In this document: positions 36,172 to 47,943 of the stretch, one piece after another
Position numbering within the stretch: position 1 is the stretch's first letter
Layout of the letters: each line of letters begins with the position of its first letter
Source: Alicycliphilus denitrificans K601
GTDB lineage: Bacteria; Pseudomonadota; Gammaproteobacteria; Burkholderiales; Burkholderiaceae_C
Direction of reading: 5' to 3'
Assembly (NCBI RefSeq): GCF_000204645.1
Contig: NC_015422.1
Span: 2,559,001-2,623,000 of the forward strand
Length of the DNA: 64,000 nt
Translations under genes and position numbers: made by a program
The notes under the pieces: generated by a model
What the model was told of the DNA's origin: nothing
Databases searched by the model: none
Seen by the model: the letters and a program-made list of their open reading frames with translations, nothing else

Positions 36172-38220
36172 ATGTTTACCAAAATCCTGATCGCGAACCG
36201 GGGCGAGATTGCGTGTAGGGTGATTGCCACGGCAAAGAAAATGGGCATCGCCACCGTCGCCGTCTACTCCGACGCCGACAAGGAGGCGCGCCACGTCAAG
36301 CTCGCCGACGAGGCCGTGCACATCGGCGCCGCGCCCAGCCGCGAGTCCTACCTGCAGGCCGACAAGATCATCGCCGCGGCCAAGCAGACCGGCGCGCAGG
36401 CCGTGCACCCGGGCTACGGCTTCCTGAGCGAGAACGAGGACTTCGCCCGGCGCGTGGAGGAAGAGGGCATCGTCTTCATCGGTCCCAAGCACTACTCCAT
36501 CGCCGCCATGGGCGACAAGATCGCGTCCAAGAAGCTCGCGGGCGAGGCCAAGGTCAGCACCATCCCCGGCCACAACGAGCCCATCGAGTCGCCCGAGGAG
36601 GCGGTGCAGATCGCCCAGAAGATCGGCTACCCCGTGATGATCAAGGCCAGTGCGGGCGGCGGCGGCAAGGGCCTGCGCGTGGCGTTCAACGACAAGGAAT
36701 GCTTCGAGGGCTTCACCTCCTGCCGCAACGAGGCGCGCAACAGCTTCGGCGACGACCGCGTGTTCATGGAAAAGTTCGTGCAGGAGCCGCGCCACATCGA
36801 AATCCAGGTGCTGGGCGACGCCCACGGCAACGTGGTCTACCTGAACGAGCGCGAATGCTCCATCCAGCGCCGCCACCAGAAGGTCATCGAGGAAGCGCCG
36901 TCGCCCTTCATCAGCGATGCCACGCGCAAGGCCATGGGCGAGCAGGCCGTGGCCCTGGCCAAGGCCGTGAAGTACCAGAGCGCGGGCACGGTGGAGTTCG
37001 TGGTCGGCAAGGACCAGGACTTCTACTTCCTGGAGATGAACACGCGCCTGCAGGTGGAGCACCCGGTGACGGAATGCATCACCGGCCTGGACCTGGTGGA
37101 GCTCATGATCCGCGTCGCCGCGGGCGAAAAGCTGCCCCTGACCCAGGCCGACGTGAAGCGCGACGGCTGGGCCATCGAGTGCCGCATCAACGCCGAGGAC
37201 CCGTTCCGCAACTTCCTGCCCTCCACCGGCCGCCTGGTGCGCTTCACGCCGCCGCAGGAGACCATGTTCCAGGCCGACACCGGCAGGAAGTACGGCGTGC
37301 GCGTGGATACCGGCGTGTACGAGGGCGGCGAGATCCCCATGTACTACGACTCGATGATCGCCAAGCTCATCGTGCACGGCACCGACCGCGACGACGCCAT
37401 CGCCAAGATGCGCGCCGCGCTCAACGGCTTCGCCATCCGCGGCATCAACAGCAACATCCCCTTCCAGGCCGCGCTGCTGGCGCACCCGAAGTTCGTCGCG
37501 GGCCAGTTCAACACCGGCTTCATCGCCGAGCACTATGCCCACGGCTTCGTGGCCGAGGACGTGCAGCACGAAGACCCGGACTTCCTCGTCGCCCTGGCCG
37601 CCTACATGTACCGCCGCTCCCGCGCACGCGCCAGCGGCATCAGCGGACAGCTGGCGGGCCACGAGGTGCAGGTGGGCGAGGAGTTCGTCGTCGTCGTCCT
37701 GGGCACGGAGGGCAAGAACCAGTACCACGACGTGAGCGTGACCGACTTCGAGAACGACTCGGGCTCCAGCGTGGTGCACATCCGCGGCAAGGACTACCGC
37801 ATCAGCAGCACCGCGCACCTGGGCAGCATCCGCATCCAGGGCGCGTGCAACGGCCAGGGCTTCACGGCGCAGATCGAGCGCAACCGGCCCAAGAACCCGC
37901 TGGGCCTGCGCATCGTGCACAACGGCGCGCAGATCGACGCCATCGTGCTCACGCCGCGCCGAGCCGAGCTGCTCAAGCTCATGCCCTACAAGGCGCCGCC
38001 GGACCTGTCCAGGTTCCTGCTCTCGCCCATGCCGGGCCTGCTGGTGGACGTGGCCGTGCAGCCGGGCCAGAAGGTGCAGGCGGGCGAAAAGCTCGCCGTC
38101 ATCGAGGCCATGAAGATGGAGAACATCCTCTTCGCCGCGCAGGACGGGGTGGTGAGCAAGATCGTTGCGGGCAAGGGCGAATCCCTGGCGGTGGACCAGG
38201 TGATCCTGGAATTCGCATGA
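36172..38220 (+). CDS. pccA: Propionyl/acetyl-CoA carboxylase alpha (biotin) subunit
   Basis: 682 aa: biotin carboxylase N-terminal domain ([16 protein letters not shown]), ATP-grasp with [20 protein letters not shown], biotin carboxylase C-terminal region, a linker (BT) domain and a biotinyl domain with biotinyl Lys648 in E-A-M-K-M-E-N. Works with PccB. AAGGAG lies 8 nt before the ATG at 36172. The long open frame upstream (to 36109) crosses the duplicated start and is not used. Confidence 0.96.
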   Translation: MFTKILIANRGEIACRVIATAKKMGIATVAVYSDADKEARHVKLADEAVHIGAAPSRESYLQADKIIAAAKQTGAQAVHPGYGFLSENEDFARRVEEEGIVFIGPKHYSIAAMGDKIASKKLAGEAKVSTIPGHNEPIESPEEAVQIAQKIGYPVMIKASAGGGGKGLRVAFNDKECFEGFTSCRNEARNSFGDDRVFMEKFVQEPRHIEIQVLGDAHGNVVYLNERECSIQRRHQKVIEEAPSPFISDATRKAMGEQAVALAKAVKYQSAGTVEFVVGKDQDFYFLEMNTRLQVEHPVTECITGLDLVELMIRVAAGEKLPLTQADVKRDGWAIECRINAEDPFRNFLPSTGRLVRFTPPQETMFQADTGRKYGVRVDTGVYEGGEIPMYYDSMIAKLIVHGTDRDDAIAKMRAALNGFAIRGINSNIPFQAALLAHPKFVAGQFNTGFIAEHYAHGFVAEDVQHEDPDFLVALAAYMYRRSRARASGISGQLAGHEVQVGEEFVVVVLGTEGKNQYHDVSVTDFENDSGSSVVHIRGKDYRISSTAHLGSIRIQGACNGQGFTAQIERNRPKNPLGLRIVHNGAQIDAIVLTPRRAELLKLMPYKAPPDLSRFLLSPMPGLLVDVAVQPGQKVQAGEKLAVIEAMKMENILFAAQDGVVSKIVAGKGESLAVDQVILEFA

Positions 38221-38270
38221 AAACCGGCCATGGCGCTTGCCATGCAAGCGCCATGAGCTATTGAAAAAGG
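38221..38270 (-). repeat. Dispersed repeat, copy R9 (perfect core hairpin)
   Basis: Minus-strand reading: TTTTTCAATAGCTCAT, GGCGCTTGCATGGCAAGCGCC, GGCCGGTTT. The core is a perfect inverted repeat (GGCGCTTGC / GCAAGCGCC). It fills the pccA to VOC gap and overlaps the last pccA codon; the VOC gene's AAGGAG directly follows. Confidence 0.75.
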
Positions 38271-38278
38271 AGCATCCA

Positions 38279-38740
<462 letters not shown>

Positions 38741-38764
38741 AAGCCCTCGATCCATCCATCCGCC

Positions 38765-38795
38765 AAGGCCCTGGTCGAAAGACCAGGGCCTTTTT
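38765..38795 (+). terminator. Rho-independent terminator of the propionate operon
   Basis: 12-bp perfect stem AAGGCCCTGGTC / GACCAGGGCCTT with a GAAA tetraloop, running into T5. It lies 24 nt after the VOC gene stop. It closes the mcm-meaB-pccB-pccA-VOC transcription unit. Confidence 0.95.
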
Positions 38796-39106
38796 CGTTG
38801 CCCGCCGGTTCGTGCGAAATGCGCGCATCCCCGGATCGGCGCGCCCGGATTTAGCGGCAGTTGAGTGATTTTGGCGCTCATACGGCATTCGATGCGGGGA
38901 CCCATCCCGGCGTGCGTCCTCTCGTCCAAAAAAGCGCCAAAAAATCATCATCTGTATTCAAAAATGGACGAAATTTGCCTCTTTTGGGGGCATCTTTTTT
39001 CTTCCGGTTTTTTGCACCATGCCCGCTTCACAGGCCCGGCGGCTCCTCGCACAATCGGCCGGCCTTGCGGCAGCCGAGTGCCGCGGCCACCCTGGAGAGA
39101 AACGCG
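38796..39106 (+). other. bioB leader region, no gene seen
   Basis: About 310 nt between the terminator and bioB. It contains an A/T-rich stretch (about 38930-39010) suitable for a promoter. I see no BirA-type operator, no riboswitch-like conserved core and no credible ORF with a ribosome site. Confidence 0.4.
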
Positions 39107-40180
39107 ATGACCCTTGCCACGACGACCGCCCCCACCGCCTGTGCCCAAGACGCGGGCGCAAACCAGCCGCTGCACTTCCACCCGCGCGGGCCCGCGCCCT
39201 CGGCCATGGCGGCCGAAGGGCAGGGCTGGAGCGTGCAGGCCGTGCAGGACCTGCTCGATCTGCCGTTCATGGAGCTGCTGTGGCGCGCCCAGGCCGCGCA
39301 CCGCGCGCACTGGCCCGAGGGCGACGTGGAGCTGGCCACACTGCTGTCGGTCAAGACCGGCGGCTGCCCCGAAAACTGCGGCTACTGCCCGCAGTCGGCC
39401 GCGTTTGACACCGGTGTGAAGGGGCAAAAGCTCATGGAGGCGGAGGAGGTCGTGCGCGCCGCCCAAGCCGCCAAGGACGCGGGCGCCACGCGCTTTTGCA
39501 TGGGCGCGGCCTGGCGCGCGCCCAAGGACCGCGACATCGAGAAGATGGCCGCGCTGATCGCTGCCGTGAAAGGCCTGGGCCTGCAGACCTGCGCCACGCT
39601 GGGCATGCTGCAGCAGCACCAGGCCCGGGCGTTGCGCGATGCCGGGCTGGACTACTACAACCACAACCTGGACACCGCGCCCGAGTACTACCAGGACGTG
39701 GTCAGCACGCGCCAGTACCAGGAGCGGCTGGACACGCTGCGCCATGTGCGCACGGCGGGCATCGGCGTGTGCTGCGGCGGCATCGTAGGCATGGGCGAGG
39801 CGCCGGTGCACCGCGCGGGGCTGATCGCGCAGCTGGCGAACCTGGACCCGTACCCCGAGTCCGTGCCCATCAACAGCCTGGTGCGCGTGCCCGGCACGCC
39901 GCTGGCGGACAGCGCGCCCGTGGACCCGCTGGACTTCGTGCGCGTGATCGCCGTGGCGCGCATCACCATGCCCAGGGCGCGCGTGCGCCTGTCCGCCGGG
40001 CGCCAGCAGCTGGGCGACGCGGTGCAGGCGCTGTGCTTCCTGGCCGGTGCCAACTCCATCTTCTACGGCGACAAGCTGCTCGTGACGGGCAACCCCGATG
40101 TGGAGGCCGACAACAGGCTGCTGGCCCGGCTGGGCCTGCGCGGCACGCGCGCGCAGGGCGCGCAGGAGGGTGCCTGCTGA
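39107..40180 (+). CDS. bioB: Biotin synthase
   Basis: Radical-SAM enzyme inserting sulfur into dethiobiotin. 357 aa. The C-x3-C-x2-C motif is [11 protein letters not shown], and the second-cluster cysteines and the R-V-R-L-S-A-G-R Arg are seen. [10 protein letters not shown] and T-G-N-P-D-V-E are BioB hallmarks. ATG at 39107 follows GGAGAG by 7 nt; the open frame further upstream is leader. Biotin is the cofactor of PccA, so the location next to pccA may be functional. No other bio genes here. Confidence 0.96.
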   Translation: MTLATTTAPTACAQDAGANQPLHFHPRGPAPSAMAAEGQGWSVQAVQDLLDLPFMELLWRAQAAHRAHWPEGDVELATLLSVKTGGCPENCGYCPQSAAFDTGVKGQKLMEAEEVVRAAQAAKDAGATRFCMGAAWRAPKDRDIEKMAALIAAVKGLGLQTCATLGMLQQHQARALRDAGLDYYNHNLDTAPEYYQDVVSTRQYQERLDTLRHVRTAGIGVCCGGIVGMGEAPVHRAGLIAQLANLDPYPESVPINSLVRVPGTPLADSAPVDPLDFVRVIAVARITMPRARVRLSAGRQQLGDAVQALCFLAGANSIFYGDKLLVTGNPDVEADNRLLARLGLRGTRAQGAQEGAC

Positions 40181-40187
40181 GACGCTA

Positions 40188-40240
40188 TCTGATTCATAGC
40201 TGCAAGCGCTTGCCGGACGGGCGCTGGATGTCGATTGGAC
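40188..40240 (+). repeat. Dispersed repeat, copy R10
   Basis: TCTGATTCATAGCTGCAAGC, GCTTGCCGGACGGGCGCTGG and ATGTCGATTGG match the repeat layout. It lies 8 nt after the bioB stop, in the convergent gap between bioB and the Bug gene. The AGCGCTTG core could form a hairpin useful at both 3' ends. Confidence 0.65.
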
Positions 40241-40263
40241 TTAGAGCGTGTTCAAGGTCTTGA

Positions 40264-41271
40264 TCAGCCCATGCCCTCGGGCTTGATCTGCGCGCGCTCG
40301 ATCACCGGCTTCCAGCGCGCCTGCTCGGCCTTGATGAAGGCGTCGAACTCGGCGCTGCTGTTGCCCACGGCCAGGGCCGTCTCCTGCGCCAGCTTTTCCT
40401 TGACCAGGGTGCTGCGCGCGGCCTTGACGGCCTCGGCCTCCAGCCTGGCCAGGTGCGCCTTGGGCCACTTGCTCGGGGCGATCAGGCCGTACCACTGCGT
40501 CATCTCGAAGCCCTTGAAGCCCTGCTCAGCCACCGTGGGCACGTCGGGCATCTGGGCCAGGCGCTGCGCCGTGCCGGTGGCAATGCAGCGCAGCTTGCCG
40601 GCCTTGATGAAGGGCAGCAGCGCGGGTGCGCCCACCGCGGCGGCCTGCAGGCGGCCCGCCATCAGGTCGGTGAGCATGGGGCCCGTGCCGCGGTAGGGCA
40701 CGTGCAGCATGAAGATGCCGCTGGCCATCTTGAGGTACTCGAACGCCAGGTGCCCCGCGCTGCCGTTGCCCGCGCTGCCGTAGTTGAGCTGGCCGGGCTT
40801 GCCCTTCACGTAGGCGATGAAATCCTTGAGGTTCTTCACCGGCAGGTCCGGGTGCACCACGTAGAGGCTGGGCACCTTGGACAGCAGCGTGATCGGCGCG
40901 AAGTCGCGGTTGGCGTCGTAGGGCAGCCTGGGGAAGATGAAGGGGTTGACGGCCAGCGTGCCGATGTGGCCCAGGATCAGCGTGTGCTCGTCGGTGCTGT
41001 TCGCCACCTCCTGCATGGCGATGTTGCCGGCCGCGCCGGGCTTGTTGTCCACGAACATGTTCTGGCCGATGGTCTTGGAGATCTCGGCCGCCGCGGCGCG
41101 GGCCACGATTTCCGAGCTACCGCCGGGCGCGAACGGCACCACCAGGCGCAGCGGCTTGGTGGGCCAGGCGGCCTGGGCGCGCGCCTGGGGCAGCCACGGC
41201 GCGGTGGCTGCCGCCGCGCCGCCCGCGAGCAGCTGGCGGCGGTTGAGGAAGGTCGTCGAGGAATGGGGCAT
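40264..41271 (-). CDS. Bug-family periplasmic solute receptor (Tat-type signal)
   Basis: 335 aa from ATG 41271 (AGGAGACACGTAC upstream). Signal N-R-R-Q-L-L-A-G-G followed by a hydrophobic Ala-rich stretch and A-R-A-Q-A suggests twin-arginine export. Motifs V-V-P-F-A-P-G-G-S-S-E, D-N-K-P-G-A-A-G-N-I and Y-G-S-A-G-N-G-S are typical. It is divergent from a TctD/TctE-like two-component system (121-nt shared control region), which probably regulates it. Confidence 0.9.
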   Translation of the reverse strand: MPHSSTTFLNRRQLLAGGAAAATAPWLPQARAQAAWPTKPLRLVVPFAPGGSSEIVARAAAAEISKTIGQNMFVDNKPGAAGNIAMQEVANSTDEHTLILGHIGTLAVNPFIFPRLPYDANRDFAPITLLSKVPSLYVVHPDLPVKNLKDFIAYVKGKPGQLNYGSAGNGSAGHLAFEYLKMASGIFMLHVPYRGTGPMLTDLMAGRLQAAAVGAPALLPFIKAGKLRCIATGTAQRLAQMPDVPTVAEQGFKGFEMTQWYGLIAPSKWPKAHLARLEAEAVKAARSTLVKEKLAQETALAVGNSSAEFDAFIKAEQARWKPVIERAQIKPEGMG

Positions 41272-41392
41272 GTACGTGTCTCCTGTGGGTGGGGCCCGGC
41301 GCCGGTCGCCCGGGCACGCCGCGGATGGTGCACGGGGCAACCTATCAATTGCCTTTCAGGGGTGCCGGCGGCCGCCGCAGATAATCCGCGCC

Positions 41393-42073
41393 ATGCGCAT
41401 CCTGTTGGCCGAAGACGAGCGGCCCCTGGGCGAGTGGCTGGCCAAGGCCCTCGAACAGGGCGGCTGCCGCGTGGACTGGTGCGACGACGGCCGCCTGGTG
41501 GAGCGCGCGCTGGCCGAGCGCGACTACGACGCGCTGGTGCTCGACCTGGGCCTGCCCGGGCGCGACGGCGGCACCATCCTGCGCCGGCTGCGCGCGCGCG
41601 ACGAGCGCATCCCCGTGCTGGTGCTGACCGCGCGCGACACGCTGGGCGAGCGGGTGCGCAGCCTCAACGAGGGCGCGGACGACTTCCTGGCCAAGCCCTT
41701 CGAGCTGGCCGAGCTGGAAGCGCGCCTGACCGCCCTGGTGCGCCGCGCGCGTGGCAGCGAGCACCCGCGCCTGGCCTGCGGCCCGCTGCAGTTCGACACG
41801 GTGACCCGCCAGTTCACACTCTCGGCCGAGCCGCTGCAGCTGTCGCCGCGCGAGCATGCGCTGCTCAAGGCGCTGGTGCAGCGCAGCGGCGAGCCGCTCA
41901 CGCGCCAGCAGGCCATGGACCGCGTGTTCGGCGACGACGAGGACGTGCAGCCATCGGTGATCGACGTGCTGCTGCACCGCCTGCGCAAGCGCCTGGAGGG
42001 CAGCGGCGTGCGCATCCACACCTACCGGGGGCTCGGCTATGTCCTGGAGCTGGATACGCCAGGCCAGCACTAG
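41393..42073 (+). CDS. OmpR-family response regulator (TctD-like)
   Basis: 226 aa: receiver domain with acidic E-D-E near residue 8, phospho-acceptor Asp51 in V-L-D-L-G-L-P-G and Lys in F-L-A-K-P-F, then a winged-helix effector domain ending T-Y-R-G-L-G-Y-V-L. Its 3' end overlaps the kinase start by 35 nt. It forms a pair with the kinase and probably acts on the divergent Bug promoter and on its own operon. Similarity of layout to tctDE/bctDE citrate sensors is noted. Confidence 0.93.
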   Translation: MRILLAEDERPLGEWLAKALEQGGCRVDWCDDGRLVERALAERDYDALVLDLGLPGRDGGTILRRLRARDERIPVLVLTARDTLGERVRSLNEGADDFLAKPFELAELEARLTALVRRARGSEHPRLACGPLQFDTVTRQFTLSAEPLQLSPREHALLKALVQRSGEPLTRQQAMDRVFGDDEDVQPSVIDVLLHRLRKRLEGSGVRIHTYRGLGYVLELDTPGQH

Positions 42074-43427
42074 GCAGCGCCTGCTCGCGCTGCTGCTGCC
42101 GGCCATGACGCTCATGGCCGCCGTGGGCCTGTGGTTCACGCGCGAGGACGCCATCGCCTCCACCAACGCGGCCTACGACCGCTCGCTGCTCGGCGCCATC
42201 AGGGCGCTGGACCTGAACGTGTCCACCGCCTCGGGCGGCCTCGCGGTGGAGCTGCCCTACCGGCTGTTCGAGTTCTTCCAGCTCACCGCCAAGGGCAGCG
42301 TGTACTTCCGCGTGGCCACGGCCGACGGGCTGGTGGAGCTGGGCAACCCCGACCTGCCCGCGCCCCCCACGGCGCTGCAGCCGGGCCGCCCGGTGTTCTA
42401 CGACGCGAGCTACTTCGGCGAGAACGTGCGCGTGGGCGCGTTCATGCGCGCGCTCGACGATGCGCCCGAGGGCAGCGACAGCCGCTACCTCGTGATCCAG
42501 GTGGCCGAGGGCACGGCCTCGCGCGAGCAGTTCACCGCCGGCTTCGTGCGCCGCGCCGCGCTGCGCGACGGGGCGCTGCTGGCCGTGCTGCTGGCCAGCG
42601 TGGTGGCCGTGCTGGGTGTGGCGCTGCGGCCCATCACGCGGCTGGCCGCCCAGACCCGCTCGCGCGCGCCCGACGATCTGCGCCCCATCGAGGCCGACGG
42701 CCTGCCGCGCGATATCCAACCCCTGGTGGCCGCCGTGAACCAGCAGATGGAGCGCACGCGCCAGCTCATGGACGCGCGCCAGAGCTTCGTGGACGACGCC
42801 TCGCACCAGCTGCGCACGCCCCTGGCCACGCTGCGCGCGCAGCTCGACTACGCCCTGCGCGAGCCCGACGCGGGGCGCCAGCGGCTCGCGCTGCAGGCGC
42901 TGTCGGCGGCGCTGTCCGATGCCATCCGCGCCGCCAACCAGCTGCTGGCGCTGGCGCGCAGCGACACGGCCCAGGCACTGCTGGAGCCCGTGGACCTGGC
43001 GCAACTCGCGCGCGACGTGGCCGTGGAGCTGCTGCCCCTGGCGCGCACGCGCGGCGTGGACCTGGGCGTGGAAGGCGACGCCGGCCAGGCCTGGGCCCGG
43101 GGCGACCGCGAGCTGCTGCGCCAGGCGCTGCTCAACATCACCCACAACGCCATCGAGCACGGGCGCGGGCATGGCGTGGTGACCCTCACGGCCGGCGCCG
43201 ACGCGCAGGGCTACTGGCTGTGCGTGGTGGACGACGGGCCCGGCATGCCGCCCGAGCTGGCGGGCAGGGCTGGCCAGCGCTTCGCCAAGGGGCGCGAGAG
43301 CCGCGGCTCGGGCCTGGGCCTGGCCATCGCGCGCTCGGTCATCGGGCGCCACGGCGGCACGCTGCGCCTGGAGACGGCGCCGCTCGGGCAGGGCGCCTGC
43401 GTCACTTTATGGTGGCCGCTCGCATGA
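42039..43427 (+). CDS. Sensor histidine kinase (TctE-like)
   Basis: 462 aa: N-terminal membrane helix (about residues 14-33), periplasmic 2CSK-type N-domain to about residue 165, second helix (about 170-190), HAMP, HisKA with His256 in D-D-A-S-H-Q-L-R-T-P-L, and HATPase (N-I-T-H-N-A-I-E-H-G, D-D-G-P-G-M-P, G-S-G-L-G-L-A-I). The short periplasmic domain may read a loaded Bug receptor rather than a free ligand, as reported for BctC/BctDE in Bordetella (inference). Overlaps the regulator upstream and the Bug gene downstream. Confidence 0.93.
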   Translation: MSWSWIRQASTRQRLLALLLPAMTLMAAVGLWFTREDAIASTNAAYDRSLLGAIRALDLNVSTASGGLAVELPYRLFEFFQLTAKGSVYFRVATADGLVELGNPDLPAPPTALQPGRPVFYDASYFGENVRVGAFMRALDDAPEGSDSRYLVIQVAEGTASREQFTAGFVRRAALRDGALLAVLLASVVAVLGVALRPITRLAAQTRSRAPDDLRPIEADGLPRDIQPLVAAVNQQMERTRQLMDARQSFVDDASHQLRTPLATLRAQLDYALREPDAGRQRLALQALSAALSDAIRAANQLLALARSDTAQALLEPVDLAQLARDVAVELLPLARTRGVDLGVEGDAGQAWARGDRELLRQALLNITHNAIEHGRGHGVVTLTAGADAQGYWLCVVDDGPGMPPELAGRAGQRFAKGRESRGSGLGLAIARSVIGRHGGTLRLETAPLGQGACVTLWWPLA

Positions 43428-44395
43428 AGGCCGGGCTGCTGCTGCGGGCGCTGCTGGCCTGGCTGCTGCTGGCCTGCGGCGCCGCGGCGCAGACCGGCCC
43501 GCGCTGCATCGCGCCGGCCAAGCCCGGCGGCGGGTTCGACCTGACCTGCCAGGCGCTGGGCCGGCTGCTGCACGCCTCGGGCCAGCTCGCGCAGCCGCTG
43601 CCCACGGTCTACCAGCCCGGCGGCATCGGCGCGCTGGCATTCAAGAGCAGCGTCACCCAGCGGCCGGGCGATGGCGGGGCGCTGGTGGCGTTCTCGTCGG
43701 GCTCGCTGCTCAACCTGGCGCAGGGGCGCTTCGGCCCCTACGACGAGCGCAGCGTGCGCTGGCTGGCCGGCATGGGCATGGACTACGGCGTGATCGCCGT
43801 GCGCCAGGACGCGCCCTACCGCACGCTGCCCGCCTTGGTGGAGGCGCTGCGCGCGCAGCCCGCTCGCGTGGTGTTCGGCGCAGGCGGCTCCATAGGCAGC
43901 CAGGACTGGATGAAGGCCGCGCTGCTGGCGCGCGCGGCCGGCGTGAGCCACAAGGTCATGCGCTTCGTCGCCTTCGAGGGCGGCGGCGAGGCCTTCACGG
44001 CCCTCATCGGTGGCCATGTGCAGGTGGTGCCGGGCGACGCGGCCGAGGTGGCGCGGCTGGTGGAGCAGGGCGCACCCATCCGCATCCTGGCGGTGCTGGC
44101 CGCGCAGCGCCTGCCAGGCCGCTGGGCGCGCACGCCCACGGCCAGGGAACAAGGCCTGGACATCGAATGGCCCATCCTGCGCGGCGTGTACCTGGGGCCC
44201 GGCGTGAGCGAGCAGGCCTTCCGCCACTGGGCGGGCGTGCTGGAGCGGGCCATGCAGCATCCCGCGGCGGCGCGGGAGCTGGAGCAGTTCGGCCTGCAGC
44301 CCGTGGCGCTCACGGGCGCGGCGCTGGATGCCGCAGTGCGCAGCCAGATGGATGGCTACCGACGCATGGCGCGCGACTTCGGCGTGATGCGTTGA
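43424..44395 (+). CDS. Bug-family receptor overlapping the sensor kinase
   Basis: 323 aa, TctC-like, starting at the ATGA that contains the kinase stop. Signal peptide L-L-L-R-A-L-L-A-W-L-L-L-A-C-G-A-A-A-Q. Family features are diverged: C-I-A-P-A-K-P-G-G-G-F-D instead of the usual V-P-F-x-P-G-G, and F-G-A-G-G-S-I-G-S. Translational coupling to the kinase suggests that it is the sensor's ligand-binding accessory rather than a transporter component, since no tctA/tctB gene is present. Its 3' end converges with OsmC, 3 nt apart. Confidence 0.88.
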   Translation: MKAGLLLRALLAWLLLACGAAAQTGPRCIAPAKPGGGFDLTCQALGRLLHASGQLAQPLPTVYQPGGIGALAFKSSVTQRPGDGGALVAFSSGSLLNLAQGRFGPYDERSVRWLAGMGMDYGVIAVRQDAPYRTLPALVEALRAQPARVVFGAGGSIGSQDWMKAALLARAAGVSHKVMRFVAFEGGGEAFTALIGGHVQVVPGDAAEVARLVEQGAPIRILAVLAAQRLPGRWARTPTAREQGLDIEWPILRGVYLGPGVSEQAFRHWAGVLERAMQHPAAARELEQFGLQPVALTGAALDAAVRSQMDGYRRMARDFGVMR

Positions 44396-44398
44396 AGC

Positions 44399-44845
44399 CT
44401 ACTTGAGCACGCTGCCCTCGGCATCCACCACCTTCACGGCAATGGGGATACCCTGGCCCACGCTTTGCGTGACGGTGCAGAAGGACTCGAACTGGCCCAG
44501 CACCCGGTCCAGGTGCTGCAGCTGCTGCGCCGGCACGCCCAGGCGCAGCGTGGCGGTCATCTGCAGGATGCGCAGGCGGCCCTCGGCGTTGCGGCCCACC
44601 TCGGCCTGCACGGTGGTGTGCAGGGGCTCGGGCTGCTGCTTGAACTTGCGCAGCGCGAACAGCAGCGAGTCGCTCAGGCAGTTGCCCACGGCCGCGCACA
44701 GCAGCTGCACCGGCGACGGCCCCTGGCCCGAGCCCAGCGGCGCGGGCTCGTCGGAGAACAGCGCCGGCACGTTGCCGCCGAAGCGGTTCTCATAGCGGTA
44801 GTCGGCCACCTGGGCCAGTTCCACGGTGACGAGTTCGTTGCTCAT
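44399..44845 (-). CDS. OsmC-family peroxide/redox protein
   Basis: 148 aa OsmC/Ohr fold with L-L-C-A-A-V-G-N-C-L-S-D-S-L as the first Cys region and S-F-C-T-V-T-Q-S as the second. Such proteins reduce organic or sulfur peroxides using the two Cys. ATG at 44845 with AAGGAAAAC upstream; overlaps the rhodanese stop by 4 nt. Last gene of the sulfide cluster, where a role in persulfide or peroxide handling is likely (inference). Confidence 0.85.
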   Translation of the reverse strand: MSNELVTVELAQVADYRYENRFGGNVPALFSDEPAPLGSGQGPSPVQLLCAAVGNCLSDSLLFALRKFKQQPEPLHTTVQAEVGRNAEGRLRILQMTATLRLGVPAQQLQHLDRVLGQFESFCTVTQSVGQGIPIAVKVVDAEGSVLK

Positions 44846-45135
44846 GCGTTTTCCTTGTGAATGACGTTTCCCAGCCGCAGGGCCACGGCCCCGACGCTGC
44901 CGCCGTTGCTCACCTGGGTGTAGCCCTGGGCGCGCAGCCACTGCGCGGCCACGTCCGAGCGCGCGCCCGAGACGCAGCACAGGACGATGGGCGCATCGCG
45001 CTCGGGCAGCAGCCGGCTGGCGGCGGCGGGCAGCGTGTCCAGGGGCAGGTTGATGGAGCCGGCCACATGGCCTGCGGCGAATTCGCCGGGCGAGCGGACG
45101 TCCACCACGAGGGGGCGGGCGGAGGGCGTGGTCAT
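44842..45135 (-). CDS. Rhodanese-domain protein
   Basis: 97 aa single rhodanese domain: V-V-D-V-R-S-P-G-E-F-A-A-G-H-V-A-G-S-I-N-L-P and active loop C-C-V-S-G-A-R-S with the persulfide-forming Cys. Binds and transfers sulfane sulfur. Start at 45135 is chosen because the extra 22 codons upstream (from a GTG at 45201) are translated from a dispersed repeat; the choice is not certain since no clear Shine-Dalgarno precedes 45135. Between DUF2892 and OsmC in the sulfide operon. Confidence 0.87.
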   Translation of the reverse strand: MTTPSARPLVVDVRSPGEFAAGHVAGSINLPLDTLPAAASRLLPERDAPIVLCCVSGARSDVAAQWLRAQGYTQVSNGGSVGAVALRLGNVIHKENA

Positions 45136-45170
45136 GGAAGGTGTACGCACCGCGGGTGCGGCATGGTTGC

Positions 45171-45225
45171 TCTTGAATAAATAGCTTCCGGCGCTTGTCA
45201 CACAAGCACTGGAGCCTGTTTTTAC
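45171..45225 (+). repeat. Dispersed repeat, copy R11
   Basis: TCTTGAATAAATAGCTTCC, GGCGCTTGTCACACAAGCAC and TGGAGCCTGTTTTTACTTGAA. A complete copy with paired CGCTTGT/ACAAGC arms. It lies between DUF2892 and rhodanese and could extend the rhodanese frame upstream from a GTG inside the repeat. Confidence 0.75.
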
Positions 45226-45232
45226 TTGAATT

Positions 45233-45442
45233 TCAGCAGCCGGGCTGAATGCCCAGCTTGCGCAGCATGGTCTCCAGCATGCACCACTTGGTCAGGCCGC
45301 TTTGCAGCAGGTTGACGCCAATGAAGGCGGTGAAGGCCAGCCACCACTGGCTGACGAAGATGGGGCTGCCGGGAATGCCCAGCGCCAGGGACAGCAGGAT
45401 GAAGGTGCCGGCAAAGATGCGTACGACGCGCCAAGAGGTCAT
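45233..45442 (-). CDS. DUF2892 inner-membrane protein
   Basis: 69 aa with two hydrophobic helices (about residues 8-26 and 32-50) and the DUF2892 features S-L-A-L-G, W-W-L-A-F-T-A-F-I-G-V-N-L-L-Q-S and C-M-L near the end. The same fold forms the membrane part of YgaP, where it is fused to rhodanese. Here the two halves are neighbours, suggesting a split YgaP acting on sulfide/persulfide at the membrane. TAGGAGAACCACC precedes the ATG. Confidence 0.85.
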   Translation of the reverse strand: MTSWRVVRIFAGTFILLSLALGIPGSPIFVSQWWLAFTAFIGVNLLQSGLTKWCMLETMLRKLGIQPGC

Positions 45443-45475
45443 GGTGGTTCTCCTAATCGAGGTGGTAAAGCGGAA

Positions 45476-47943
<2,468 letters not shown>

